Shown here: positions 26,676-37,144 of the stretch, piece after piece
Position numbering within the stretch: position 1 is the first letter of the stretch
Layout: each line of letters starts with the position of its first letter
Source: Bacteroidales bacterium
Lineage (GTDB): Bacteria; Bacteroidota; Bacteroidia; Bacteroidales; UBA932
Assembly (NCBI GenBank): GCA_015060245.1
Contig: SUYU01000010.1
Location: 38,838 to 102,837, forward strand
Length of the DNA: 64,000 nucleotides
Direction: 5' to 3'
Made by a program: the position numbers and the translations under genes
Notes under the pieces: model-generated
The model's database searches: none
What the model was told of the DNA's origin: nothing
Seen by the model: only the letters and a program-made list of their open reading frames with translations

Positions 26676-27638
26676 ATGAAAGGATACTTTACAGATACTG
26701 TGCTTATGGTCAGACCTGTAGCCTTCGGGTTCAACAGCCAGACCGCAGAAAACAACAAATTCCAGCAGAACGGATTTGAAGAGGGTGCGCAACAGAGGGC
26801 ACTTGAAGAGTTTGACAATTATGTAAAACTCCTCAAAGAGGCGGGAGTAAATGTAATGGTTGTTGAAGATACACCAGAGCCCCATACACCTGATTCAATA
26901 TTTCCGAACAACTGGTTCTCCACACACTCTGCCCGGGAGGTTTCACCCGAGGAGCACAATGGCTCCGACGGCTGCAGTACAGTTGTTCTCTACCCTATGT
27001 TTGCCCCAAACAGAAGGGAAGAGAGAGGCAAGAGTGTGATGAAACACCTTAAAGAGCATTACAACGGCAAATACAACCTTGTTGATTTTACCGAATCAGA
27101 GAAGGAGGGTGCCTTCCTTGAGGGTACAGGCAGCCTTATTCTCGACAGGGAGAACAAGATAGCCTATGCCTGCATCTCGCCCAGAACCGATGAGGATCTC
27201 CTTGATGAGTGGGCCGACAGACTCGGCTACGACTACTGCTCTTTTGAGGCAACTGATTCCGACGGCACACCTATATACCACACCAACGTAATGATGTGTA
27301 TGGGCAGCAGATATGCAATCGTATGTCTGGATGCCATTGAGGATATTGAGGAGCGCATGACCCTTATTGAGGTGGTTGAAGAGAGCGGCAAGGAGATATT
27401 TGAAATCACACTTGAGCAGATGGAATCATTTGCCGGCAATATGCTTGAACTTAAGGGCAAAGATGCCTCCGGCAAAGCAGTTCCTGTACTCGTAATGTCA
27501 AAAACCGCCAAAGAATCACTTGACAGCGAACAACTGCACCTTCTGCAGAACTACGCTACCATTGTTGCCCCCGACCTCGACTGCATTGAAAAAAACGGCG
27601 GTGGATCAGCCCGCTGCATGCTGGCAGAGATATTCTGA
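26676..27638 (+). CDS. Citrulline hydrolase-type amidinotransferase-fold enzyme (CtlX-like)
   Basis: 320 residues of the arginine-deiminase/guanidine-modifying fold. The motif TPDSIFPNNWFSTH carries the substrate-binding Asp and Asn residues. The catalytic His is likely in the CISPRTD or HTNVMMCMGS region. The nucleophile Cys is close to the end in GGGSARCMLAEIF. These fit the CtlX group, which converts citrulline to ornithine with release of ammonia and carbon dioxide; arginine deiminase-related activity is the alternative. Ornithine would feed RocD, encoded just upstream. Confidence 0.85.
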   Translation: MKGYFTDTVLMVRPVAFGFNSQTAENNKFQQNGFEEGAQQRALEEFDNYVKLLKEAGVNVMVVEDTPEPHTPDSIFPNNWFSTHSAREVSPEEHNGSDGCSTVVLYPMFAPNRREERGKSVMKHLKEHYNGKYNLVDFTESEKEGAFLEGTGSLILDRENKIAYACISPRTDEDLLDEWADRLGYDYCSFEATDSDGTPIYHTNVMMCMGSRYAIVCLDAIEDIEERMTLIEVVEESGKEIFEITLEQMESFAGNMLELKGKDASGKAVPVLVMSKTAKESLDSEQLHLLQNYATIVAPDLDCIEKNGGGSARCMLAEIF

Positions 27639-27712
27639 CCGGTGCGGTTTGCATCCGGTTTGCCTCAGGCACGTATGCCTGATTTACAGTCAGGGCCACC
27701 ACTTGAATTTTA

Positions 27713-27756
27713 AACGGCACACTCCGTTTCTGTTTGTCAGAGCCGGAATGTGCCGT
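27713..27756. terminator. Terminator between convergent genes
   Basis: ACGGCACACTCCG (27714-27726) pairs with CGGAATGTGCCGT (27744-27756) apart from one mismatch; the flanks are AT-rich on both sides (TTTTAAA and AAAATTTT). It serves the citrulline hydrolase and the YidE-type gene. Confidence 0.85.
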
Positions 27757-27781
27757 AAAATTTTGTTTCCGTTTGAGAAGA

Positions 27782-29452
27782 CTACAGCGCTATGAGCATC
27801 ATAATCTGCGCTGTGAGTACTCTCAAGAACATACACAACGGGTAAACGGTTGCATAGGAGATTGCCTGCCTGTTGTTTGGCGAAACCGAGTTTGAGTACG
27901 CCAAGGCTGAAGGGTTTGTGCAACTTGCTGCCATGACGCCCATAAGAGTGTAGTAATTGAGTTTCCATCCGAACCTGCCAATTGCTGCACCGATAAGCAA
28001 AGGTACCACTGTTATTATAACGCCATAAAGCACCCACATGTACCCGCCATCGTTTACAATCGTATCAATGAATCCCTCACCGGCACTCAAACCTACAGCA
28101 GCAAGGAAGAGCGAAATGCCTATCTCCCTCAACATCATGTTTGCACTCTGGGTTGTATATGTAACCACCTTGAACTTGTAACCGAAACTGCTTATGAGGA
28201 TTGCAACAATAAGCGGACCTCCTGCCAAACCGAGTTTTACTGCCTGCGGCATTCCCGGTATTGCAAAAGGTATTGATCCAAAGATTACACCTACCGCTAT
28301 GCCCAGGAATATACCCATAAGGTTAGGATGCCTCAAATCCTTGGCAGAGTTGCCCAGCACACTGGCCAAAGACTCTATATTCTCCTCGGCTCCAACAACA
28401 AGCACACGGTCTCCAAACTGAAGTTGAAGGTCTCCTGCAGCCACAAGATCCACTCCTGCGCGTGTAACCCTGGTAACATTCACTCCATAAAGCGCCCTCA
28501 CGTTGAGTTGGCCCAATGTCTTGCCGCTCACCTTCTCCTTGGTTATGATAATCTTGCGGCTCACCAACTGCTGGTCAAGTTCCCTCCACTCTTTGGTCTC
28601 CATATCAATCTGCTCACCAATAAAGGCAACTATTGTATCGCGGTTCTGGTCATCTGTAATAAGAAGCAGTTTGTCTCCGCTCTGCACCTTTGTAACTCCG
28701 GCAGGAATCTCAATCCTGCCATCCTTTCTGCAAAGGCGGCTCACAACATAATCCTTATCAAGAAGATCGTGTATCTGCTCTATAGTCTTCCCGACAAGTG
28801 CCTCATTCTTTACCAATACCGAAACCTTTACCGCCGCCTTGGCGCCATCTGACTCCTCTGCCTTTGCCTGCTCATTCTCCTTCTCTATCTTCATGCCAAA
28901 GAGGAACTTGATTGCCACAATCGACAATGTTATGAATACCACACCAAGCGGGTAAGCCATAGCGTAACCCATTGCAATTGAAGGATCTGCCTGGCCCATT
29001 GTATCGGCATATGTCTGCTGTGCCGCTCCAAGTCCTGGAGTATTTGTAACGGCTCCAAAGAGGACACCTACCATGGTTACCATATTGAGACCGGTCACAA
29101 GATGGAGTATGTATGCAACTGCACAGGCCAAAAGCACGATTATGGCCGCCAGCACATTGAGCGTTACACCTCCCTTCTTGAAAGAGGAGAAGAAACCCGG
29201 GCCCACCTGCAATCCTACAGAAAAGACAAACAGAATAAGGCCGAACTCCTTTACAAACTGTATGATGGTATCATTCACACCCATATTGAAGTGTCCGAAG
29301 ACAATGCCCACAAAAAGCACCCAAGTTACTCCCAAAGAGACACTTCCGAACTTGATTCTGCCCAAAAGTACACCAATGGTGACCACCAATGAGAAGATCA
29401 GTACAGCATGCGCTATAGTATCTCCAAAAAATAGACTTTCCAACCAATTCAT
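27782..29452 (-). CDS. YidE/AspT-type transporter with two TrkA-C domains
   Basis: A 556-residue inner-membrane protein. It has two membrane halves, each of about five helices, with the duplicated AspT/YidE pattern (EFGLILFVFSVGLQVGPGF in the first, EIGISLFLAAVGLSAGEGF in the second). Between them, residues about 205-370, are two TrkA-C domains (KTIEQIHDLLDKDYVVSRL, KTLGQLNVRALYGVNVTRV), which bind small ligands. The family includes the aspartate-alanine antiporter; substrate here is unknown. It is transcribed alone, convergent with the citrulline gene. Confidence 0.86.
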   Translation of the reverse strand: MNWLESLFFGDTIAHAVLIFSLVVTIGVLLGRIKFGSVSLGVTWVLFVGIVFGHFNMGVNDTIIQFVKEFGLILFVFSVGLQVGPGFFSSFKKGGVTLNVLAAIIVLLACAVAYILHLVTGLNMVTMVGVLFGAVTNTPGLGAAQQTYADTMGQADPSIAMGYAMAYPLGVVFITLSIVAIKFLFGMKIEKENEQAKAEESDGAKAAVKVSVLVKNEALVGKTIEQIHDLLDKDYVVSRLCRKDGRIEIPAGVTKVQSGDKLLLITDDQNRDTIVAFIGEQIDMETKEWRELDQQLVSRKIIITKEKVSGKTLGQLNVRALYGVNVTRVTRAGVDLVAAGDLQLQFGDRVLVVGAEENIESLASVLGNSAKDLRHPNLMGIFLGIAVGVIFGSIPFAIPGMPQAVKLGLAGGPLIVAILISSFGYKFKVVTYTTQSANMMLREIGISLFLAAVGLSAGEGFIDTIVNDGGYMWVLYGVIITVVPLLIGAAIGRFGWKLNYYTLMGVMAASCTNPSALAYSNSVSPNNRQAISYATVYPLCMFLRVLTAQIMMLIAL

Positions 29453-29534
29453 AAAATTTCCCTTTTAAATTTCAGGCCGCAAAATTACTCATTATTTTAT
29501 ATAAACGAAAAGAATCGGCACCGGTCAAACCGGA

Positions 29535-29567
29535 AACGGCACTCCATGTTAATTGTGGAGCGCCGTT
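29535..29567. terminator. Hairpin downstream of fbp
   Basis: AACGGCACTCCA (29535-29546) pairs with TGGAGCGCCGTT (29556-29567) with one mismatch. On the minus strand there is no T-run immediately after, so its use as terminator for fbp is uncertain. Confidence 0.55.
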
Positions 29568-29628
29568 ACAACTCTTTTAATATGGCATCAGATGACCGGG
29601 AACCGCAAATCTGCCAGATCCTCTCCTT

Positions 29629-31584
29629 TTATCTGATTACACCTTTTCTGTAGGCAACAAGAAGTTCCTTGAGATCTTCAATCTGCTCAATGAGCCTCTT
29701 GCCGTTGTCGGTATCCCTCACAAGTATGCGCTGGTCAAGGGACTCCACAACTTTTGTCTCGGAGATGATGTCTATTCCCTGCTCTATTGCCTTCTGCCTT
29801 GATTCAAAAGGCTCATGCTGAACAAGTTTAAGGCCGTATGAATTGTATACCAGAGTATAGCCGCCAATACCGGTCTCCTTTTGGTAAGCCTTTGAATAAC
29901 CACCGTCAATTACAAGAAGTTTGCCCTCTGCCTTTATAGGATTTTCGCCCTGGATTGTCTTTACAGGTATGTGGCCGTTTATGATATGTGCATGCTCGGT
30001 ATCTTCAATCCCGAACTCACGCAAGATCATTTCACAAATATCCTTCCTGTTTTTCAGATGGTAGTAGTTGCCCTTGTGCTCCTTCTGAACCTCCTTGTCA
30101 CTCAACAGATAGCGTTCGAAAGTGGCCATTCTGTTCTTGTCGAACGGAGGTGATACCGGACCGCACCACAAATACCATATAAAGTCCTGACCGTAAAGTT
30201 TGCTTGCAGAGTTGAGTTCGCTGTAGTAGGCGTTCCTCACAAGTTGGTCAACTCTGTCAAACAACTCCTTGCCGGCATAGGCCTTGCCGTTTATGGTCAA
30301 TGATTTGAAAGAGCCGTCCTCATTCAATGGAACTGAACCGTGATATAGCAGATTGTTGTTTCTTACCAAGTACATTGCACCATGGGAGTAGATGCAATCC
30401 ATATGGCGGGCCAGACGCGCACTTGATGTAAAACTCCTGGTCAACTGTTCAATGATTGTTGCCTCTTCAGGAGTAAGCCTGTACGGGTCTTTTGGATCCA
30501 CTGTAGGGAAGAGTTTGTCCCTCAACTCATACTCCTTTCCGTCAATTCTTACTGTACCCTTCTCAAAATCAATCAGGTGAAGCAAGTTTCTATCCTCCAT
30601 GCAGAACTCTTTCCTGCGCTCTATTATCTGATGCTCCAGTTTGAACTGCATTATGGTAATTGCCTTGTGCATCTTGGCGCAGAGATTGAGTTGTTTAGGG
30701 TCAACTATACCCTCATCTGAATTCTTCGGATAGAAGATTGTACAAGGGTCATCCTTGTAAGCCTCCATGACATAGGTAGCCAAAGGGAGCAGATTGATGC
30801 CGTACCCCTCTTCAAGAGTTACGAAGTTGGCATATCTGAAACACATCCTCAACACATTGGCAACACATGAAGGGCTTCCCGCTGCGGCGCCCATCCACAC
30901 AAGGTCGTGGTTTCCCCATTGGATATCAAAGTCGTGGTACTCGCAGAGGGTATCCATAATGATATGCGCTCCCGGGCCCCTGTCGTAGATGTCACCTATG
31001 ATATGAAGCGAATCAATTGTAAGACGCTGGATGAGCCTGCATATTGCTATAATGAAGTGGTCTGCCCTGCCTGTTGAGACAATCGTCTCCACAATGGCCA
31101 TTATATAGTGGTGCTTGTTGGCTTCCTCACCTTTTGACTCGTGCAAAAGTTCTTCAATTATATATGCATACTCCTTTGGAAGGGCCTTTCTTACTTTTGA
31201 ACGTGTATATTTTGACGACACATTTGAGCAGACCCTCACAAGTCTCATCAACTCCACCTTGTACCACTCATCAATGTCGGTCTCAACCTGTTTGACTATT
31301 TTCAACTTTCCCTCCGGGTAGTAGATGAGTGTACAGAGATCCCTCTTCTCCGAATCCCTCAATGTATGTCCGAATATCTCTTCAACTTTACGTTTTACTG
31401 TACCTGAAGCATTTCTCAAAACATGCTGGAACGCCTCATGCTCTCCATGAAGGTCTGTAACAAAATGCTCTGTTCCCTTCGGCAGATTAAGGATTGCCTC
31501 CAGATTTATAATCTCAGTACTGGCCGCCTGAATGGTGGGAAAACTCTTTGCCAATAACTGCAAATATTTCAAGTCCCTTTTCAT
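29629..31584 (-). CDS. fbp: Class III fructose-1,6-bisphosphatase
   Basis: 651 residues, the size of the class III enzyme (type of Bacillus). It removes the 1-phosphate in gluconeogenesis. The metallophosphoesterase motifs are present: DLHGEHEAF, GDIYDRGPGA, WGNHDLVWMG and, at the C-terminal side, HIINGHIPVK and DGGYSKAYQ. It lies 36 bases after the tricorn-like protease gene on the same strand and no promoter is seen in the gap, so the two are probably on one transcript. Confidence 0.96.
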   Translation of the reverse strand: MKRDLKYLQLLAKSFPTIQAASTEIINLEAILNLPKGTEHFVTDLHGEHEAFQHVLRNASGTVKRKVEEIFGHTLRDSEKRDLCTLIYYPEGKLKIVKQVETDIDEWYKVELMRLVRVCSNVSSKYTRSKVRKALPKEYAYIIEELLHESKGEEANKHHYIMAIVETIVSTGRADHFIIAICRLIQRLTIDSLHIIGDIYDRGPGAHIIMDTLCEYHDFDIQWGNHDLVWMGAAAGSPSCVANVLRMCFRYANFVTLEEGYGINLLPLATYVMEAYKDDPCTIFYPKNSDEGIVDPKQLNLCAKMHKAITIMQFKLEHQIIERRKEFCMEDRNLLHLIDFEKGTVRIDGKEYELRDKLFPTVDPKDPYRLTPEEATIIEQLTRSFTSSARLARHMDCIYSHGAMYLVRNNNLLYHGSVPLNEDGSFKSLTINGKAYAGKELFDRVDQLVRNAYYSELNSASKLYGQDFIWYLWCGPVSPPFDKNRMATFERYLLSDKEVQKEHKGNYYHLKNRKDICEMILREFGIEDTEHAHIINGHIPVKTIQGENPIKAEGKLLVIDGGYSKAYQKETGIGGYTLVYNSYGLKLVQHEPFESRQKAIEQGIDIISETKVVESLDQRILVRDTDNGKRLIEQIEDLKELLVAYRKGVIR

Positions 31585-31620
31585 AGTTATGTTTTTTGTT
31601 CAGTTTAAATTTTCTGCAGA

Positions 31621-34600
31621 TTACCTCTCCTGCAACTGTCTCAAGGCCTCCTCTATGGCTCTTTCCAATTGAGGGTCACGGCCTTTCAGCCTGTCTTCAA
31701 AGGTATTCTTTACATAGATGTCCGGTTTAACGCCGGTTGATTCAAGGTCTTTGCCGTCAAGGGAGTAACATCCCCATGCAGGCAACCTTACAAAGGAGCC
31801 GTCAATGAGTCTTGTTCCGGTTGTAAAGATAATCCAACGGTATGTCTCAGTACCTACTATTGTAGCAAGTCCCAAAGTCTTGATGCCGTTTGATGTAACC
31901 TCCGCATCACTCAAACTCCTCTCATTTACCAGCGCTATGACCGGCATGTTGCCAGGAGTTACATTTGGATGCGATGTTGATGGGAAATCCCTGTATGCCC
32001 AATGGAAATGCGCTTTCTGGGCCAAATAATCAAGAACCTCCTTATGTACATTGCCGCCATTGTTGAAACGCAAGTCAAGGATTATTGCCTCTTTGCCTAT
32101 TGAGCGTGTATGCATATCCTTGAGGAACTCCCTCAACTCTTCATCAACCATGTCGCGCATGTGTGTATACATGACTTTACCCTTTCCAAGTTTGTCAACA
32201 AGCGCCCTGTTTGTATCTTCCCACTCATTGTAGAGCCAGTTCTTCACATCCCTGTACGATACTGTATGCATCTTTACATCAAACTCCTTTCCGCCCCTGC
32301 TGAAAGTGAGTTTTATCTCCGGCACCTTCACTGTTGTTGCAAAATATGACTCTCTGTTGCGTGTTGCATCTACACGCTCACCATTGACTGCAACAAGCAC
32401 ATCACCTGCCTTGAGGCCTGCTTCAATTGTATTTGCAGGAGAATCAATCAATACACTGCCTACAGCATACGGTTTTGCCTTGTCCCACACAATACCGGTC
32501 TCCATTGTGTATGTCCTGGTAAGGGGAGCCTCCATGTCATCACCTCCGGTGCGGAAGCCCAAGTGCGATGAATTGAGTTCACCCAACATGTCTGTTACAA
32601 GTGTCATGAGATTTGTACGGCTTCTCACGTATGGAAGGAACGACGCATAATAATCTCTCATCGCTTTCCAGTCCACGCCATGGAAATTGACATCATAGAA
32701 GTTCTGGTCCACCTTTCCCCATGCCTCATGGAACATCTGCTCAAACTCATTTCTCACATCCTTTCCAACCGATTTCTTGATGGTCACTTTTGTTGCCCTG
32801 CCGCTTGCAAGGTCAACTTTTGAGATATCGGCACCGGAAACAAAATAGAGATCATTGTCAGATGAGATGAAATGGCCCCTCTTGAGATCCTTCACCTCTT
32901 TTGCCTTTGCAAACGGGTCAGAGAGTTCGAGACTGAAAATTTTGCCTTCAGAAAGATACAGCAGCCATGATTTGTCCTTGCTCTTGAATGTATATACACC
33001 CTTGGCACCCAATTTGACCTCAACTGCCCTTCTCATTATATTGTCAAAGTTTATCTTTACCTCAACACTCTCCTTTTTGGCCGACGGTTTCTTAACCTGC
33101 TCCGCTTTGCCATCCTTCTTTCCGCCCTCTTTATTGCTGGCATCCGCCTTCGCTGCCGGCTCCTCTTTCTTGAAGAGTTCATCATATACATCAGACTGGA
33201 ATGGTGTTACATTATATCTGTCCAACGGCAATTTGTAAAGATCCGGGTATCCGCTGCCGCCTCTCGGGAATGTTGCATGCTCATACTCGGCTATCATGAA
33301 GAGGTATTTTCCGTCAGGAGAGAAGGCAGGATTGCCCTCACTGCAGGTTGAATTGGTAAGATTGCGCAACTCCTTCTCCTTGAAAGAGTAGATGTAAATA
33401 TCGCTCTCAAACATGTTCATTGCCTCAAATGCAAGGTAACTGTCATCGGGAGAGAAGTTGAGGTTGTATGTTGTGTATGACCAGAACTCCGCTTCAGCCA
33501 ACTTCTCCACAGCATCGGTTGCAGTATTAAGCAACATTACATCATGGTTGCCGCTGATGAATGCTATCTTGTCACGTTTTGCCGACTGCGTAAGGTTGCG
33601 CACATTGCAGTCAGCCTTGAACACCGGCTGCTCCGGAGCAGAGCCGTCGGCCTTTATCTTATAGATGTTTGTAAAACCCCTGTTTGTTCTGGTATAGTAG
33701 AGAGTATTGTTGTCCTTTGCCCAGACAATCTCGTCAACTCTCTCATTGGCCGGTGTAGAAAGAGGCATCTGATACTTGCCCTTCACATCGCTTATGTACA
33801 GGAGACCTCTTATTGCCAAGGCAAATTTCTTTCCGTCAGGAGAGACCGCCACTGTGGTTGGAACTTCATTCTCATAATTGCGCTCAACCACTACATTGTT
33901 GTCGGCAATGGAGATCTGCGGCTGGCTTACCTTCCCGCTCTTCACATCAAGTATATGCAACTTGTACTCAAGGATAAAGGCAATCTTGCTTCCGTCAAAA
34001 CTTATTGACGGATACTGCAACGACTTGCCAAAGGAGGTCAGTTGCACGTCCTCACCCTTTTTCTCATATTTTGCTATATTTGACTCCTTGTTGAACTTGT
34101 CGGTCACATAGTAGAGATTCCCATCCTTGTCAACCATAGGCCATGTATCCTTGCCCTCATATGATGTAAGTTCCTTATACTCCTTTTTGGCAGGATTCCA
34201 CGATTTGATATTGGGATTGTGCTCTCCTACATATCTCTTTCGGGTTGGAAAACTTATGCTCTCGCCCGACTCATTGAAGTATATCTCCCCGGTCTTGGGG
34301 TTCTGTGCCACATTTACAATTGTATTGAAGTAGTTGTCAAAGAGCCTTACCGGAGTGCCACCTGTAACCGCCACGCTGTAGGTGGTCCTGTCATTGGCTC
34401 TGTTGGTCTCAAAGAATATCCTCTTTGAATCTGCACTCCAGCCTGTAGGGTAGTCATTTCCCTCGTGCCATGTGAGCCTTTTTACCTCTCCTCCGTCGGC
34501 AGGCACCACATACACATCCCTGTTGCCCTGAATATCAGAAGCGAAAGCCACATACTTGCCGTCGGGAGATACCTTTGGCATGGTTTCGTTGGCTCCCAAA

Positions 34601-34782
34601 GAGACAAACCTCATTGCAAGGCCACCCTCTGCAGAGACTTTAAATATATCACCGTCATAGGAAAAGTAGAGTATCTTTCCGTCGGGAGAAAGAGATGGGT
34701 TATAAGGAAAATATAATGTGCTTGTATTTGCCGCCGCCATAAACGGCAATGCCATAAGAAAGAGTAAAAGGAATCTTTTCAT
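31621..34782 (-). CDS. Tricorn-like protease (S41 family) with signal peptide
   Basis: 1053 residues with a signal peptide ending near ANT at 18-20. Residues 20-540 form WD40-like PD40 blades (repeated SPDGKYVAF, SPDGKYLFM). A low-complexity Lys/Glu/Ala stretch at about 545-580 links to the second propeller. A PDZ domain is near 755-840 (GLKAGDVLVAVNGERVDATR), and the S41 catalytic core follows with Ser958 in ERSLSDAEVTSNGI. The build is that of tricorn, with the nucleophile preserved. It is periplasmic and probably processes peptides. A TATCTTTA box at 34808-34815 may be its -7 element. Confidence 0.92.
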   Translation of the reverse strand: MKRFLLLFLMALPFMAAANTSTLYFPYNPSLSPDGKILYFSYDGDIFKVSAEGGLAMRFVSLGANETMPKVSPDGKYVAFASDIQGNRDVYVVPADGGEVKRLTWHEGNDYPTGWSADSKRIFFETNRANDRTTYSVAVTGGTPVRLFDNYFNTIVNVAQNPKTGEIYFNESGESISFPTRKRYVGEHNPNIKSWNPAKKEYKELTSYEGKDTWPMVDKDGNLYYVTDKFNKESNIAKYEKKGEDVQLTSFGKSLQYPSISFDGSKIAFILEYKLHILDVKSGKVSQPQISIADNNVVVERNYENEVPTTVAVSPDGKKFALAIRGLLYISDVKGKYQMPLSTPANERVDEIVWAKDNNTLYYTRTNRGFTNIYKIKADGSAPEQPVFKADCNVRNLTQSAKRDKIAFISGNHDVMLLNTATDAVEKLAEAEFWSYTTYNLNFSPDDSYLAFEAMNMFESDIYIYSFKEKELRNLTNSTCSEGNPAFSPDGKYLFMIAEYEHATFPRGGSGYPDLYKLPLDRYNVTPFQSDVYDELFKKEEPAAKADASNKEGGKKDGKAEQVKKPSAKKESVEVKINFDNIMRRAVEVKLGAKGVYTFKSKDKSWLLYLSEGKIFSLELSDPFAKAKEVKDLKRGHFISSDNDLYFVSGADISKVDLASGRATKVTIKKSVGKDVRNEFEQMFHEAWGKVDQNFYDVNFHGVDWKAMRDYYASFLPYVRSRTNLMTLVTDMLGELNSSHLGFRTGGDDMEAPLTRTYTMETGIVWDKAKPYAVGSVLIDSPANTIEAGLKAGDVLVAVNGERVDATRNRESYFATTVKVPEIKLTFSRGGKEFDVKMHTVSYRDVKNWLYNEWEDTNRALVDKLGKGKVMYTHMRDMVDEELREFLKDMHTRSIGKEAIILDLRFNNGGNVHKEVLDYLAQKAHFHWAYRDFPSTSHPNVTPGNMPVIALVNERSLSDAEVTSNGIKTLGLATIVGTETYRWIIFTTGTRLIDGSFVRLPAWGCYSLDGKDLESTGVKPDIYVKNTFEDRLKGRDPQLERAIEEALRQLQER

Positions 34783-34859
34783 ACTTTAAAATTTTAATTA
34801 CAGATGTTAAAGATACGAAAAATTACTCCTCTTTATACCACATTCATGTAAAATTGCAA

Positions 34860-36152
34860 TTAAAATTGAAATACATTTCTCTTTGCCGTTCCCGACAGAT
34901 ATGCAGTCCTTACCACAAGATGGGCCATATATGCCACCCAAAGTGATTGTACGCCAATTGAACCGTTCAGTGCAAAATAGCAGATATAGAAGGCAACAAC
35001 GGCATATATCATGGAGTTGCGTATGGCAACGGAGGCCGTGGCGCCAATGAATATTCCGTCCCAGGTAAAGGCCGCACAACTCACAACAGGCATCACAAGC
35101 AGCCATGGCAGGAATGGTCTTGTAGCCTCAATCACCTCTGCATTGTCTGTAAGCATCCTTACAAGCGGTTCTCCAGCCACCAGGTATGCAAGTGTAGATA
35201 CGACTCCTATTGAGAGACTCCAGACAAATATCACCTTTACCGACTTTACCAGCGACTCCCTGTCCCTTGCACCTATGTACCTTCCGGCCAAAGCCTCGCC
35301 TGCATAGGCAAAGCCGTCAATAAAATACGAGAAGAGCATCATGAGTTTCATGATAATTGTGCATACCGCAAGGAGCACATCGCCATACTGGGCCGACAGC
35401 GAGGTAAATCCCGTATATATGAACAGGAAGCATATTGAGCGTATAAAGAGGTTTGAGTTGAGAACAAAGAACTTTTTGACGCTCTCCAATGCTATGCTGG
35501 CCTTGAGATTGATATATTTGAAGTATCTCCTGTATCCTGCAAACATGAAGATTATGCTCAAGACCAGGCCGGCATACTGTGCCACAACGGTTCCCACAGC
35601 AATGCCCTTGAAGCCCATTCCTGCAAAGAGTGAAAAGAAAATGCTGGAGGCCAGATTGGTAAGATTGATTGTAACATCCACTGCCATTGGCCTTACGGCA
35701 TTCTGCATTCCAATGAAGAAACCTTTGAACACATATAGCGAAAGGGTTGCCGGAGCGGCCCATATCCTTATGAAATAGTACTCCCTGGCCAGGGCCTCTA
35801 CCTGTGGGGAAGCCTCTATAAACTTGAAGGCCAGATCTACATACAGATACTGTATTGACCAGATTACAAGGGTTATTATGGCAGATGTGAAGAGTCCCTG
35901 CACAAAGACCTTCATGGCCTCCTCAAAATCTCCCCGCCCGTAGGCCTGGGCAACCATACCGCTTGTTCCCACCCTAAGGAATCCCATATTCCAGTAGAGC
36001 AGGTCAAAGAGCATTGTGGCAACGGCTACCGCTCCAATGAGGGCGGCCTCACCCAGCCTTCCGGCAATGGCCACATCAACCATACCCACCAATGGCACGG
36101 TTATGTTGGCAAAAATGCTCGGTATTGCCAGTTTTAGTACCTGTCTGTTCAT
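34860..36152 (-). CDS. MATE family efflux transporter
   Basis: 430 residues with twelve hydrophobic segments. The start NRQVLKLAIPSIFANITVPL and VGMVDVAIAGRLGEAALIGA are the family pattern of the DinF-like branch. Such proteins expel cationic drugs or other compounds with Na+ or H+. The substrate is unknown. It starts 17 bases after rsgA on the same strand. Confidence 0.92.
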   Translation of the reverse strand: MNRQVLKLAIPSIFANITVPLVGMVDVAIAGRLGEAALIGAVAVATMLFDLLYWNMGFLRVGTSGMVAQAYGRGDFEEAMKVFVQGLFTSAIITLVIWSIQYLYVDLAFKFIEASPQVEALAREYYFIRIWAAPATLSLYVFKGFFIGMQNAVRPMAVDVTINLTNLASSIFFSLFAGMGFKGIAVGTVVAQYAGLVLSIIFMFAGYRRYFKYINLKASIALESVKKFFVLNSNLFIRSICFLFIYTGFTSLSAQYGDVLLAVCTIIMKLMMLFSYFIDGFAYAGEALAGRYIGARDRESLVKSVKVIFVWSLSIGVVSTLAYLVAGEPLVRMLTDNAEVIEATRPFLPWLLVMPVVSCAAFTWDGIFIGATASVAIRNSMIYAVVAFYICYFALNGSIGVQSLWVAYMAHLVVRTAYLSGTAKRNVFQF

Positions 36153-36169
36153 CTCCTGCTCAAACGATT

Positions 36170-37111
36170 CTACCTGTACTTGCCCTCCTCATCAAGCATG
36201 CCAAGGTATGACTCATAGCGTTCCACCGAAATCTCTCCGCTCTCCAGGGCCTCCTTGACCGCACATCCGGGTTCATGCGTGTGCGTGCACGGCACAAACC
36301 TGCAGTTATCTTCGACACGCAGCATTTCAGGGAAATAGGTACTCAATTCCTCCGGCTTGACATCTACCAGGCCAAAGCCTCTGATTCCCGGAGTATCAAC
36401 TACAAAACCGCCAGATGCAAGCCTGTGCATCTCATAGAATGTTGTAGTATGCTTTCCCTGCAGATGATATGCGGATATCTCACCTATCCTCAAGTCAAGT
36501 TGGGGATCAAGGGCCGAAATTATTGAAGACTTGCCCACACCCGATTGCCCCGAAAAGAGCACAACCTTGTCTTTGCACATCTCCTTGAGTTGCCCGATGC
36601 CCATACCGCTCTCCACAGAGGTTTCCAGCACATTGTAACCTGCGCCGGTATAGATTGCCTTGAATGCCTCAACCATCTGCAACGAGTCGCTGTCATAGAG
36701 GTCCATTTTGTTGACAATGATTGTAACCGGCACATTATAGGCCTCACATGTCACAAGGAAGCGGTCTATAAAGGGGAGTTTGACCTCAGGGAAATTGAGT
36801 GTTGCAATCAGAAAGGCCATATCAATGTTTGCCGCTATGACATGTGACTGGCGGCTAAGGTTAGTTGATTTGCGCACTATGCAGTTCCTGCGCGGGCCAA
36901 TGGCCTTTATTGTTGCCGGCCCGTTTGCATCACCGGCGTCATACTCCACAATATCACCAACGGCAACAGGATTGGTTGAACTTGATCCCTTGAGCCTCAA
37001 TTTACCCTTTATCACCGCCGGAAAGAGGTCCCATTCAGGCAATTTTGAGAGCAGATAGTGGCTCCCTGTATGTTTTACTACAAAAGCAGTATCGGTTTTG
37101 ATTTTATCCAT
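36170..37111 (-). CDS. rsgA: Ribosome small-subunit GTPase RsgA
   Basis: 313 residues from MDKIKTDTAFVV; an 11-residue upstream extension is unlike the family. It is the circularly permuted GTPase that acts late in 30S maturation. The motif order shows it: NKMDLYD (G4), then GQSGVGKSS (G1), then DTPGIRGFG (G3), then a zinc knuckle CRFVPCTHTHEPGC with the CxxxxxHxHxxxxxC arrangement. An OB fold occupies the N-terminal 80 residues. It heads a unit with the MATE gene and is divergent from the prenyl synthase. Confidence 0.97.
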   Translation of the reverse strand: MDKIKTDTAFVVKHTGSHYLLSKLPEWDLFPAVIKGKLRLKGSSSTNPVAVGDIVEYDAGDANGPATIKAIGPRRNCIVRKSTNLSRQSHVIAANIDMAFLIATLNFPEVKLPFIDRFLVTCEAYNVPVTIIVNKMDLYDSDSLQMVEAFKAIYTGAGYNVLETSVESGMGIGQLKEMCKDKVVLFSGQSGVGKSSIISALDPQLDLRIGEISAYHLQGKHTTTFYEMHRLASGGFVVDTPGIRGFGLVDVKPEELSTYFPEMLRVEDNCRFVPCTHTHEPGCAVKEALESGEISVERYESYLGMLDEEGKYR

Positions 37112-37144
37112 AGGTGCGAATATACAAAATTGTACAAAAAACAT

